Notes under the pieces: model-generated
Database searches by the model: none
Seen by the model: the letters and a program-made list of their open reading frames with translations, nothing else
Told to the model about the DNA's origin: nothing
Program-made: the position numbers and the translations under genes
From: Cyanophora paradoxa
Lineage: Eukaryota > Glaucocystophyceae > Cyanophorales > Cyanophoraceae
Length of the DNA: 64,000 nucleotides
Direction of reading: 5' to 3'
NCBI GenBank assembly: GCA_004431415.1
Contig: QPMI01000561.1
Coordinates: 1-64,000 of the forward strand
In this document: piece by piece, positions 17,630 to 27,500 of the stretch
Position numbering within the stretch: the first letter of the stretch is position 1
Layout: every line of letters starts with the position of its first letter

Positions 17630-18056
17630 TTTGCTAGGCAAAAACTCGTTTTTTCCAAATATATGTATGACTGATATACATATATGCACATGATATACAC
17701 ATAGTCTTGTAGATCTTATCAAGCGCTTCACAGCGATATGCAGAACGTTGCGATTTGATGATCTGGTGATGAGATATAACAGTTTGAAGATGCGAAAGTC
17801 ACTTGCCATAGTAGACTTGGTGAAAGACTAGCCCAGGAGTCGACTCGATGGCAAGCCGTTTTTGGCTCAGAGAATAAAGCGCTAGATTTCTGACTCAGAA
17901 CTACGAGGTTCAAATCCGACCGGGAACCTTTACTTCGTTCGCCGTGAAACTTGAACAGTAAAAAAAGGCACGATTCCTCCATAGCTGCCGCCCCCCTCTG
18001 CTACAGTCTGAGGATATATTCGGCACACACTGAACGCATCCGCTACCCTGAGACCC
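17630..18056. other. Right edge of the AT-rich element; tRNA-like patch
   Basis: After the integrase come about 300 bp of AT-rich DNA with dense ATATAC/TATATG words, then composition rises toward host-like GC by about 17,980. A stretch at 17,868-17,932 includes TTGGCTCAGAGAATAAAGCG and GGTTCAAATCC, which resemble the A and B boxes of a tRNA promoter. The acceptor ends can pair with G-U pairs, but the T stem and anticodon arm do not fold well. It may be a decayed tRNA or tRNA-derived short interspersed element. No terminal inverted repeat could be matched, because the left end of the element is outside the window. Confidence 0.35.
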
Positions 18057-18260
18057 TTGTGCGGGACTGAACCTCCTGCACTATGCGTGATTCTAGGCAT
18101 CCAGCGCATCAGCGACACCGAAACTTTTGGGACCCTGGCAGCTGCTCTGGGTCGCCGCAACGAGATCCTCCTTTCCCGTGGCTTCCGTATCGTGAACGTT
18201 GTGGGGGAGATCCAGGCAACGAACCGCTTCTCCCGCTCCCTCCACGAGTCTGCAGTGTAG
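18057..18260 (+). pseudogene. C-terminal protein fragment in GC-rich relic
   Basis: A GC-rich open frame of 67 codons without an ATG reads ILGIQRISDTETFGTLAAAL and ends RFSRSLHESAV. Its regular alternation of hydrophobic strands and helices suggests true coding sequence rather than chance. The front end is missing at the junction with AT-rich DNA, so only a tail remains. I do not recognise the family. It lies on the same side as the palindrome-bearing promoter that follows and is best seen as part of the same relic. Confidence 0.3.
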
Positions 18261-18460
18261 CAGAGTAGAACCCCGAATTGTATGGATAAATCATGTTCAC
18301 ATGAAGTAGATACCACTCAACCCGGATTCTCAGTTCCGTGGTGCGTTTGTTTTGCCCCGTCGCCTGTTCCGTGGTGCGTTTGTTTTGCCGCCCGCGCCCC
18401 TTCTCTCGGACCTTTATATACGCTGGGTCAATCCGGGTTCAGGATTCAGGATCACACTTA

Positions 18461-18533
18461 CCGATCCTGAAACAGGATCCTGATGCAGGATCGGTTCCGA
18501 CCCTGAACCAGGGTCGGCGTACAGTATATAAAG
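18461..18533 (+). promoter_or_regulatory. Palindrome cluster and TATA box
   Basis: Two perfect dyads lie side by side: CCGATCCTG...CAGGATCGG (18,461-18,494, with an inner CAGGATCCTG) and CCGACCCTG-AAC-CAGGGTCGG (18,497-18,517). TATATAAAG follows at 18,525-18,533, a short distance before the ATG codons at 18,543 and 18,571. Related half-sites and a TATA box recur before the minus-strand gene at 20,796. The arrangement looks like operator-type sites beside a core promoter. Confidence 0.6.
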
Positions 18534-18542
18534 TAGACAAGC

Positions 18543-19199
18543 ATGCGCCCCCCCCTACTGTCCCCTTTAAGATGGACGCCTTCTTCCCCCTGTGAGTGCT
18601 CCCCTGTTGCCCCCCTGTTTCTCCCCGTACCACCACCGATCTCCACCGTCTGCGGAAAATCACCCCTTGAGCTGCTCGACTCGGCGGCACGGCAGGCCTC
18701 TGTGATCACCGTTGCCCACTCTGCCCGTGTCTCCCCAACGTTCACCCTCCTCTCGTGCGAGCCCAAGAATGCGCTGACCGTCACGAACGACCTCGTGCGC
18801 TTCCTTGGCATCCGGTCTCTTCAGGTTCCCGCCCAGGAGCTCCTCTCGTTCGGCGCACACCACCAGGCGCTCTTCCTGCAGGCCTGCGCTGGGACCACGG
18901 CTACCTCCCTCGTGATCCTCGACGTTGCTCTGGAAGACCTACCGGCCATCTACTCCACTCCGATCCCGTGGGCTCACAACGTCCTGCTCAAGATCCTGGC
19001 GACTCCGGAGCAGCTGTGCTCCGGCAGGCTCCCTACGCCCACTTCCTCGTGGGGCAAGTTCTTCGAAAACGGCGCAAACTGCCTCGGCACCGTCGCCCTC
19101 GAGTTCTGGGACAACTCCCTGCAGCTACCCCAGCACACCACCTTCTTCCACTACCCCACGAACCGCAGCAATCCTATTTCTCCCCCCTATCCTTTCTGA
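18543..19199 (+). CDS. Uncharacterised protein of the GC-rich relic
   Basis: A 218-codon GC-rich frame follows the palindrome/TATA promoter. The part from about 18,660 looks like a folded domain, with ELLDSAARQASVITVAHSAR, then FTLLSCEPKNALTV and a terminal LGTVALEFWDN segment. The first 35 codons are proline-rich and may not be translated. An ATG at 18,571 reads MDAFFPL before a GTGAGT, so a short first exon spliced to about 18,675 is an alternative. There is no recognised motif. A small ORF follows 71 bp downstream. Probably a gene of a second viral element, given its promoter and its neighbours. Confidence 0.45.
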   Translation: MRPPLLSPLRWTPSSPCECSPVAPLFLPVPPPISTVCGKSPLELLDSAARQASVITVAHSARVSPTFTLLSCEPKNALTVTNDLVRFLGIRSLQVPAQELLSFGAHHQALFLQACAGTTATSLVILDVALEDLPAIYSTPIPWAHNVLLKILATPEQLCSGRLPTPTSSWGKFFENGANCLGTVALEFWDNSLQLPQHTTFFHYPTNRSNPISPPYPF

Positions 19200-19270
19200 T
19201 TTTGCCGTGTAGGGCCCCGTTGGGGGTGCGTTCGTGCACCTTTCCCCTTTCTGTGTGCCCTTGTTGAGAA

Positions 19271-19441
19271 ATGGAAGCCGGGAAGAAGGTTGAGTGTGAC
19301 ATCGAGTCCGGCCAGGCCCCGGAAGTGACGGCGGTAAACACGCCGAACCTCCGCGGTCGCCAGCAGCGGGGTCAAGAATTGAATGAATCCAAGGGACCCA
19401 CCAGAGAGAATATCATCAAGGCCTGGAGATCAGAGAGATGA
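19271..19441 (+). CDS. Small ORF (56 codons)
   Basis: An ATG at 19,271 opens MEAGKKVECDIESGQAPEVT and ends at TGA 19,441. The product is hydrophilic with a basic, arginine-rich centre and no membrane segment. Composition falls from GC-rich to balanced within the ORF, and DNA from 19,442 to 19,770 is gene-free with AAGAGCG-like purine-rich sequence and no feature I can name. It could be a truncated gene. Weakly supported. Confidence 0.25.
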   Translation: MEAGKKVECDIESGQAPEVTAVNTPNLRGRQQRGQELNESKGPTRENIIKAWRSER

Positions 19442-19771
19442 TGTGTGAGAGAGATCAGCAATCAAGAGAGCTAGGCAAGATTGGTGCACCAGCAAAAGGG
19501 ATGACTGCATTCTCCAGAGAGCTGTTCAAGTCTGCTGAAAGGTGAGCAAAAGATCAAGGTCAAATCAAAATTGGTGGATAATCAGCACCGCTCAAGTCAA
19601 AGGAGCGGTCTGTAAGAGTGCAGCAGCAATAAGAGCGCTTCAGAATCATTAAAGAAGCAATCACATGCACCCTGGGAAAGGCCGGGCTCCATGGTGGGGG
19701 TGGGCATAGCGCGAGCACCTGTGCAGATGCAGATTTCAGCAGCAAATTGATGAAAATAAATACAGGGCCGC

Positions 19772-19945
19772 ACTCAGATCACCATCCACCTGGCCAGGGG
19801 AGGCGAGGGGTGCGAGTACAAGGTCACGCAGGACATGGTCAGCAGGTGGATGAGCAAGTACACGCCGAGCCACGACAAGTGCAAGGCGGCCAGCGTGATC
19901 GCGGGGCTCTTCACGGGGATCACGATGGTCCCGCTCAGCGCCGAC
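19772..19945 (+). pseudogene. Internal protein fragment in GC-rich relic
   Basis: A plus-strand frame with no start reads QITIHLARGGEGCEYKVTQD, then an amphipathic helix about MVSRWMSKYTPSHDKCKAAS, and ends near PLSADLHVPDG. The pattern is convincing coding sequence, but the frame loses character after 19,945, where an oppositely directed fibre N-terminus begins. It is therefore a piece joined to unrelated sequence. No family recognised. Confidence 0.35.
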
Positions 19946-20089
19946 TTGCACGTCCCCGACGGTCGTGACGTGATCGACCGCATCCCAGTCCACGGTGGCA
20001 CCACCGCCGCCACCCGAGACGGTCCCGTTGATAGTGTTGGCCGTCAGCACATCGCAGGTGATGCTGTCGGCGAGGAGGGAGCGCGGCAT
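19945..20089 (-). pseudogene. N-terminus of a viral fibre-type protein
   Basis: The minus strand from ATG 20,089 reads MPRSLLADSITCDVLTANTI, followed by NGTVSGGGGG and about 20 more plausible residues before the coding character fails. Short openings with 'ADSIT...LTANTING' and a glycine hinge are typical of tail-fibre or structural proteins that end in a peptidase S74 chaperone domain. An S74 domain is present 0.9 kb away but on the opposite strand, so the gene may have been split by an inversion. That join is inference. Confidence 0.45.
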
Positions 20090-20095
20090 CTTCTG

Positions 20096-20796
20096 TTAAG
20101 GGCCCGGGAATCTTTTTTGCCCGGGTAGATCGAGCACAGCACGAGGTTCTTCACGTGGTGCGGCAGCAGGTGGTTCGCGTGTATTGCCATGTGTATCAGG
20201 CCCGAAACCATGAGGCCTGGCGTTCCATAACGCCTCTTCCATTCTGGCCCAGCGACATCCTCTTCGTCTCGTACAACTACAAGGGGTGCCGTCGACGAGG
20301 CGGGGGCGGTTGCGCGTGACGTGGAGGGCGAGGTAGCGGAGGTCGATGCAGACGTCGCGCGCCGAGCCCGAGAGGCCCCGGGCGAACTGGAAGCCGGCCT
20401 TGATGCGGGCGGGGTAGGCCACGGAGCCGGTGAAGTGGGGGAGGGGCTCGTGCTCGTCCAGCAGCCGGTCAACGGGCGGGTCGTAGCTGGACTTGAAGAG
20501 GACGCTGCGGACCATGGCGGCAGCAAGCAGCACGCCGATGGTCTTGGGTGGAGACAGCTGGAGATTCCTGGGGCAGCAGTTGGGCTGCAGGCACACCCAG
20601 ATTGCCTCATCCCGCGTCGACTCGAGCAGGGTGACGACGGCCCGCTCCAGGGGCACCTCCTAGAGATCACCGAGGCCGAACACTCGCGCTGGCCGTCTTT
20701 GAGTCCGGCGATCATGCGAATCTCCGAGTGAACCTCCTCGGAGCCGGGCCGGGGGGCTACCCGGGTGACGATGACCTCTGTGAACGCGATCGGCAT
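20096..20796 (-). pseudogene. Frameshifted uncharacterised viral gene
   Basis: An ATG at 20,796 lies about 30 bp downstream of a minus-strand TATA box (GTATATAAAC). The first frame, MPIAFTEVIVTRVAPRPGSE, runs about 40 codons in good style. Coding quality then moves to another frame (20,656 to about 20,300; ERAVVTLLESTRDEAIWVCL) and back to the first near 20,290-20,100. Two compensating frame changes point to a decayed gene of about 230 codons. A possible stop is close to 20,096. I recognise no domain. Confidence 0.4.
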
Positions 20797-20822
20797 GGCT
20801 GGTTTCCGGAAGGTGTCCGAGG

Positions 20823-20882
20823 GGTTTATATACTCCCGCCCGACCCTGATCCAGGATTCACGTGATCCTTATCCAGGATCGG
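20823..20882 (-). promoter_or_regulatory. Promoter with GATCCTG/CCTGGAT half-sites
   Basis: On the minus strand CCGATCCTGGATAAGGATC, then AATCCTGGATCAGGGTCGG, precede GTATATAAACC and the ATG at 20,796. The half-sites match those at 18,461-18,517, although the dyads are less regular here. Two promoters of one design in a 3-kb stretch indicate genes from the same element. Confidence 0.55.
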
Positions 20883-21402
20883 CGTAGGCGACAATGCTAC
20901 TCCAGACAACAACCAGGGAAACATCTACGTCACGAGCGACATCACCGGCTTTTCCGATGCGCGGCTCAAGCGGGATATCAACACCATCCCCGACGCGCTC
21001 GAGAAGGTTGGGGCGATGAGGGGCGTGTACTACAAGAGGCTGGCGGAGGGCTCCCCGACGCGCGTAGGCCTGATCGCGCAGGAGGTGCGAGAGGTCGTCC
21101 CAGAGGCCGTGGTTGATGTCGATGGGTACTTGTCGGTAACCTACCAGAACCTCGTCGGCCTGTTGATCGAGGCCGTCAAGGAGCTCAAGTCCCAGAACGA
21201 GTCCCTCTCAGCCCGTGTCCAGGCCCTCGAGTCAGCCGCTACCGGAGCGGAGAGCGACTGCAAACGCGTTTGCTACGATATCTCAACACCACCTGCTCAA
21301 ATCGATGCGCTTAAAACGTCATTACATCGAGCATTTCAAGGCGGTCACAGCGCTACTATCACATCTAGGACTTTCGATACCTGTGACTCCAAATCGCGAT
21401 GA
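20878..21402 (+). pseudogene. Peptidase S74 (intramolecular chaperone) fragment of a viral fibre
   Basis: From the palindrome cluster the frame reads IGVGDNATPDNNQGNIYVTS, then FSDARLKRDINTI, a GVYYKRL strand, VGLIAQEVREVVPEAV, LSVTYQNLVGLLIEAVKELK and a helix of coiled-coil type. SDxRLKxDI plus GLIAQEVxxVVPE is the signature of the S74 endosialidase-chaperone domain, which trimerises tail spikes and fibres and then cleaves itself off. The upstream shaft is absent, as the frame meets a stop within the promoter palindromes. The last 45 codons run into AT-rich DNA and look unrelated. It is a displaced C-terminus. Confidence 0.75.
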
Positions 21403-22568
21403 AACCGATTTTGAATTTTGATTATAAATTCGATTAAAATCCATTAAACGCGAGGTTTTCATACAGATCACCAGGAAGTTATCAAATCGATACACCAACG
21501 ATTCAATATAATCACCAATATCATACATAACAATAAATTGCAATCACATCTACGAATCTCGATGTGTATACATCGCTATTACGATTAAACCGATTTTGAA
21601 AATTCAAAACTAATTCGATTAAATTCGATTATAACGAAATAGTTAAAGATCTACATCAAATACTAATCAATTCAATCAACTTATGATATCGAATAATCTC
21701 CCTGAGTATACTTCATCGATAATCGTGATTACATATGTGAAAACAGCAATCTAACACTGCATTTAGTAAGCATCTCCCCTTGATTCCCCCTATTATATTA
21801 TATTTATATTTAAGTGGACTCAAGGTTGACTCATATTAATCGTAAAAGTAGTAATAGTATATGGATTTTGTTACGAATTCAATGCAAGGGTTGACTAAGT
21901 GGGTTGAGTTGACTCAAATTTCACAGGAAATAACAATGAATCAGAGTATAAATGAATTTTTTGAATCAACTACACCAACTAACACTGATATTTTCAACAA
22001 TATATGAGGTCCTTACTGAATATGGTAAGTGTCACAGGTGTCACAGGTCTATCCCAAAGTTTTCTATAGCATACAAATGAACTCTCAAAAGTTTGGGATG
22101 GACCTGTGACACCTGTGACACCTGTGACACTCGATTATTTCATTTGTTTATTCAATTAGAATTACATAGATTAGATTGAGACTGAGTTTTTCATTATAAA
22201 AGAGATCCTTACTGAATATGGTAAGTGTCACAGGTGTCACAGGTCTATCCCAAAGTTTCTCCTATAAAGAGTAAATTTCCAAAAGTTTGGGATGGACCTG
22301 TGACACCTGTGACACCCAATTATTCATCAAATTCCTAAGGGTCCCCCCTTAGACTCATTAAAACATGATAATAACATATCAATTTCATGTATAATTACGA
22401 TTGGATTCAATAAGAGATCTATTTGTTTTATTAAACAAATGAATCTTATATGGATCTTAATCGAGTTAAGCGATATGTTTACGATTAAATGAATTAAATT
22501 TAATTAAATTTAATCGAGAAAGTACATGAATATAATATCGATTAAATCAATTAACAAAAAGACCAATC
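21262..22568. other. AT-rich island without genes
   Basis: Composition falls sharply at about 21,262 inside the tail of the S74 frame and stays AT-rich. There are many ATTCGATTAAAAT-type words (dense TCGAT/ATCGA) and TTGACTCA motifs near 21,810-21,920. No ORF longer than 73 codons has coding style. The notable contents are the two tandem hairpins at 22,029-22,316. The base composition and TCGA-rich style match the AT-rich Polinton-like element, so this is probably displaced non-coding DNA of that lineage. Confidence 0.5.
22011..22316. repeat. Two tandem ~196-bp units, each with a long hairpin
   Basis: CCTTACTGAATATGGTAAGT begins both units (22,011 and 22,207). In unit 1 a 35-base arm at 22,029-22,063 pairs with 22,087-22,121 with about two mismatches, and an extra GTGACAC repeat follows. 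In unit 2 the arms lie at 22,225-22,258 and 22,281-22,316. The arms contain two GTGTCACAG-type repeats and an ATCCCAAA block. The right arms share GGGATGGACCTGTGACACCT with the hairpin at 9.14 kb. Confidence 0.85.
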
Positions 22569-22851
22569 ACACATAGTAAAATGCGGAGTTTTAACCAGAG
22601 GCAAGATCTAATTGAGATTCAGTTATATTATTCGGAATTTTATACAGATTATCGATAGACTCAGTAAGAATAATCGGAAAATAAGAGAAATTTACGATAA
22701 AATATCGAAAAGAATACAAAATAATCGAAATAATTGAATATTCGATAAGATATACACAGATTATCGATTGATTGAAATAGAATATACGAGATATATCAAC
22801 AAAATCAATTAAGATAAGCCGAGGGTTAAAACTCCGCATTTTACTATGTGT
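22569..22851. mobile_element. MITE-like element with terminal inverted repeats
   Basis: ACACATAGTAAAATGCGGAG followed by TTTTAACC starts at 22,570, and its exact reverse complement ends at about 22,850, a perfect 28-bp inverted repeat. Weaker inverted similarity (TAATTGA) extends inward to about 55 bp. The interior is AT-rich, about 170 bp, with repeated TTATCGAT words and no ORF. Such size and ends fit a miniature inverted-repeat transposable element. I see no clear target-site duplication. The right end coincides with the jump back to GC-rich DNA. Confidence 0.6.
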
Positions 22852-22930
22852 CCCTCGCGCGCTCGAATTCTTCGACCTGGATCGGAATATATATGAATGA
22901 GCTACCTTCGAATTCGGTTCGGCAGCTCTG

Positions 22931-23289
22931 ATGAGGTGGACGACGGCGCCGCCGCCCAAGAACCTCTACCCGAACGACGAGGGGCTGAACTACCGGATCG
23001 TGAAGCTCGCCGACGCCGAGCGCCTCTGGAAGGCGACCGTCATCATGGACCTGAAGTGGGCGGAGCAGACGCACACGCACAACCAGGTCCTCTCGTACTG
23101 CTGCCCGGTGCGCGCCGCGAGCTCGCGGTGTCCGCATGCGCCGTGCAAGGCGAGGCTGACCATGAGAGGTCGCCCACCGGCGTCGTGCAGGACGGCTACC
23201 GGGACCAGCACATGCGGTTCCATTACCAGGGCCTGAAAGAAGGATACCCCTCGGTCTCCATCCACACCGGTGCAGTTTTGAAAGAGTGA
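22931..23289 (+). CDS. Uncharacterised gene in two frames
   Basis: A frame with good coding character opens at an ATG at about 22,931 (MRWTTAPPPKNLYPNDEGLN) and continues to about 23,095 (LKWAEQTHTHNQVLSY). After that, the better frame is another one that ends with DQHMRFHYQGLKEGYPSVSI and a stop at 23,289. Either a short intron or a single-base change near 23,100-23,150 separates the halves. The product is about 115 residues and hydrophilic, with no known motif. It is the first GC-rich gene after the viral region; whether it is host or viral is undecided. Confidence 0.35.
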
Positions 23290-23559
23290 TCCGAGCGCCC
23301 TCCCGCTCACGCTGTCTTTGCCGGCGCCAGGGGACGCGCCAGACCTCGCCTTGACGATAAGCCCCGACGGAACTCTTCGCGCCCTGCCCTGGTGCGCGAT
23401 CGCGAGAGCTTCGATAAATAATTATGAGAGATCCAGAGAGAACTTTCACGCCGAACTCGCATAAAAAAGAGAGCTTTTTTTGCCGTCGAATGCGTATCGC
23501 GCGGGCTTTATAATTAGCTTTCATGATGTGACGCCGCCGTCACGTCGACGTTATGATTG

Positions 23560-23900
23560 ATTCGACGTCAACGTTGGCTATCATGACGCGGCCGCGGATC
23601 GCGCCCGCAGGAAGGAGGGCGCGGCGCCCGGCTTCCAGATCATCCCGGTCCCGCCTTCAGTCGGCCCCGCGAGGCTCGACGAGGAGGCGCAGCTGCAGTG
23701 CGGGGAGGAGGAGGTCGACCTGCTCGGGCTCGAGCTCGCCGCCGTGCGCCTGATCCCCGCCCGGCGCCTCGTTCTTGCTGCAGCCGACCTCGACGCCCCC
23801 GCCGCATTTCTGACGAGCGACGGTCTTCCGTCTTCGTCCCCCGCAACCGCAGGCGGAGGACGAGGCCGAGGCTGAGGCGGAAGCGGCTTTCGGATTCGTC
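23560..23900 (+). CDS. Possible exon of uncharacterised protein
   Basis: A GC-rich frame reads EGAAPGFQIIPVPPSVGPAR, an acidic LDEEAQLQCGEEEVDLLG segment and then LVLAAADLDAPAAFLTSDGL. That looks like protein, whereas the other plus frames are arginine-rich shadows. No start codon or reliable splice borders can be fixed, and the minus strand is also open here. The stretch 24,030-24,590 has moderate GC and contains nothing I can identify. Confidence 0.25.
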
Positions 23901-24589
23901 GCGGACGCGCTCGCAGCTGCCGACTGTGTTCTCCCGGTGGTCTGACTTCCGCAGCGCGCGCCTTGGGCGCTTTCGTGGTGCAACACCCGCTCTTGAGGTC
24001 GAACCGTTTGTCATAGATTTCACTTCATCTTGCAATCCAGTGCTCCAAGGCTCCTGGTTAGTCCCTAGTCTAGTCCTCCAGCCCGCGCTGTACTTTCGAG
24101 CTGGCCATTCGCTTGACCAACGTTAATTTGAATTTTCTTCTAGTACTAGCGCTGCTGTCAAATCCTTCATCTTGCCATGATGCATCATTTTCTTTAATTT
24201 CGTGCTAATCAATTTTTCTTGGGTTAGCAACCGATTTAAATTGGCGGGAATTTGAAGCTTAAGAAAGCATGCGCATGTATGCGCGCGTGAGCCGCGGGTG
24301 AGTTGAGCTTTTGATCAAGTAGGGTCCTGGCCATGGTGGCCAAATGTATAGCCTGCGCGGTTCATGATCAACTACTTATTTAAATTTGTACGAATTACCG
24401 AAGGAGGCTTGAGGTGAGAGTAGGATGCAGGGAGCGCAAGCCAACCTCAGCTTAAGCTGCAGGCTCGAGCTCACAGATATTGAGATTGAGACACAGAAGA
24501 CTAGATGCCTTGCCTTTTTCGCACTGCAATGAAACAAAGAGGGACCAACGGCGACGAGCTGCGGGAGCTGCTACGAGGCGCCAGCTAGC

Positions 24590-27500
24590 TACTCGTCGGC
24601 CTCTGCCGCCCCTCCTGCGGCGGCCTCGGCCTCGCCAGCCGCAGGGGCCGCCGCGGCCGCCTGCCCCCCGCCCGCCCCCGACCCCTTCCCCTTCTTTTTC
24701 TTCTTCTTCCCCGCCGCCGCCGCCGCCGCCGTTGCTGTCGCCGTTGCCGCTGCGGGGGCGGTACCCCCGGGCCGTCGGCGCCGCCGGCGAGCTGCTGGGC
24801 GAGCTCCCGCGCGGCGCCCCGCGCCTTCGCCTCCCACTCCGCCGCGTACCCCTCCGCCAGCTGCCCCGCCGCCGCCGTCGGCGTCGCGGGGGTGCCGACG
24901 CCGGCGCCGCTGCTGCGGGGGCCGGGGCCGGGCCGGGGCCGGGGCCGGGGCGGGGGAGGCGGGGTCCTCGCCGCCGCTCTCGTCGCTGACGGGGCGGGGC
25001 CCCGAGCCGCCCTCGCCGGCCGTCACGCGCGGCAGCAGCCCGCCCCGCGACGCCGGCGGCGTCCGGGGCGCCCCGAGGGCCGCCGGCGGGGGCGGCCCCG
25101 GGCTGGGGTACGAGGGCGGGGCGCCCTGGAAGGAGCGGGGGTGCCCAGCAGGAAGCGGGCGACCTCGGCGCGCGCCCGCTCCAGCTCCTCCCGCAGCTCC
25201 TCGATCTGGCCCTGCAGGCGGCGGCGCGCCCCGTCAGCACAGCCGCCGCAGGCTCGAGCGCGGGCGGCGCCGCCCGGCGGACCTCGGCGGCGCGGCGGTC
25301 GGCGCGGGCGATGGCGACGGCCTCGCGGTACTCGGCGTCCCGCATCCGCAGGTGCTCCGCCAGCTGCAGGCTCGACTCCGCCGCCTGCCGCCCCCGCCCG
25401 TCAGGCCCCCGCGCCGGGCCCCGCCTGCGCCGGACCCCCGGCGCGCCTCGTGGGAGCGGAAGACCTCGCGATCCTTCTCCAGCACCTCCCGCTCGAGCTC
25501 GGCCACGCGCCCCTGCGCCGCCGCCAGCTCCGCCCCGAGCCGCCCCGCCTCCGCGCGCGCCGCCTCCGCCTCCGCCCGGGCCGCCTTCTGCCCGGCCTGC
25601 AGGGCGTCCAGCTCCCGCCAGAGGCGCTCGGTGTCCCGGTTGTAGTCGGCGAGCATCCCCTCCCGCTCCCGCCGCGCCGCCCCCGCCGCCTCCTCCGCCT
25701 CCGCGCGCGCCCGCTCCGCCGCCGCCAGCCGCGCCCGCATCTCGTCCCGCTCCGCCACTGCCTCCTCCGACTGCACCACCGCCAGCGCCTGCCGTTGCCG
25801 CCCGGGCCGGTCAGGCGGGCGGGCGGCGGCGGCGGGGCAGGGCGCACGTGCTGCTTGAGGCGCTCGCACTCGCCGCGGACGATGCGGAGGCCCTCCTTCA
25901 GCTGCCCGATGGTCCCCTCCTTCTCCTCGCACGCCCGCTGCCCCACCGCACCCCGCGCACGTCAGCCGGCGCCGCGCCGTCGCGCCCGGCGCGGGCGGGC
26001 GGGCGCGGGCGGGGCTCGCCTGCAGGGCCGCGCGGTCGTCCAGCAGCACCTCCACCCGCACCTGCGCGACCCGGCGCTCGACGAGGCAGGCGGGAGGCAG
26101 GTTGCGGGGCGGGAGAGGGCGACGGGGGGCGGCGGGCCTGGAGCTGGCCGACGACGGACTCGTCGCCGGAGCGGAGCTCGTCGAGGGCGCCCCGCAGCCG
26201 CGCCCGCTCCTTTTCGCTCGCGTCCAGCTTCACCTGCCCGCCCGCCCCCGACCCGACCCGGCTCGGGCCCCGGAGGGGCACGCGGGGCGGGGCGGGGCGG
26301 GGCGGACGCGGAGCTCGGCGGCGGCGCGGGACTCGCGGGCGAGGCGGGAGCGCTCCTCGGCGAGCTCCTCCAGCAGCCGAACCTGCGGCGCCGCACCGGC
26401 TCGCCCTCTCCGACGGGCCGGGCCGGGCGGGACGGGGGCGAGGCGCGGGAGGCGGACCCGCTCGCCGTCGGCGTGCTCGAACTTCTGCTGCAGCTCCCGC
26501 GCGAGCGCGCCCGCCCCTCCCCGCCCGCCCGCCCCGGCCCCGCCGCGCCGCCGCCGCCCCGCCGGCCCCGTCCGCCCGCAGCGCCACCAGGTCGGCCTCC
26601 GCCTTCGCCTTGCCGGCCCGCAGCTTCTCCATCTACGCCGGAGCTGAGGGGGCAGCCGCGGGGCGCGCTCGGCGGGGCGCGGGGCGGGCCTCCTTGGAGA
26701 GGGAGAGCTGCTTGCGGCGCGAGGCCTCCGCCTCCGCCCGCGCCTCGTCCAGCTGCGCCTGCGCGGGGGAGGGGGACGGTGTGGGGCGGGGTACGGGCTC
26801 CCGGGAGGGTCGGGAGGGGACCTTCCAGGCCTCGGCCTCGGCGCGGGCGGCCTCGACGGTCGCGCGCGCCTCCTGGCCCCTCCGCTCCGCCTCCCCCACC
26901 TGCGCCGGCCCCGCTTCGCCGGCCGTACGGGGGTACCCAGGAGGGGTGCGGGGTACCTGGTCGCGCATCGCCCACCACTTGCGCTGGGCGTCAGCCACCT
27001 GCGGGGGCGGGCGGGGCAGGGAGGGGAATGTCAGGCGCCAGGGAGGAGAGGGGGGCGGGGGGCGGCGGGAGGTGGGCGGCGGGCCTCATTGGCGAGGCGG
27101 GAGACGGCGCGGGCGGCGGCGCCCTGCGAGGAGGCGACGGAGGCGCGCATCTCGTCGAGGGTCGCCCGGCTCGCCTCGACGAGCACGCGGTGCGCGCGCC
27201 GCAGCCGCCGGCACTCCCCCGCCACCCGCCCCGCGTAGTCCCGCACGCTCCGGTGCTGCACGGCGGTCGATCTCGGGAGGAGAACGGGGGCGGGCTTCGA
27301 GGAGAGACGGAGGGGGCACCTGCAGGACGAGCTGGATCCAGCGGTGGAAGATCTGCCGCGGCGCGGCGCGCCCCGTCGCTCGCTCGCGCTCCCCGGCCGC
27401 GGGGCGGGGCGCAGCAGGCTCGGGCGGGGCCCCTCCCGCACCTCGAGCTCGACAGAGGCCATCTCGTCCGAGACGCGCACGGCGATCCCCTGCAGCATCT

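Noticed and set aside
1-17640. Terminal inverted repeats of the Polinton-like element
   Set aside because: The sequence after the integrase was compared by eye with the start of the window and the decayed left flank; no inverted match was seen. The left end is probably outside the window.
22029-22316. Tandem hairpins as a CRISPR array
   Set aside because: Only two units with long inverted arms and no short direct repeat/spacer structure; the host is eukaryotic.
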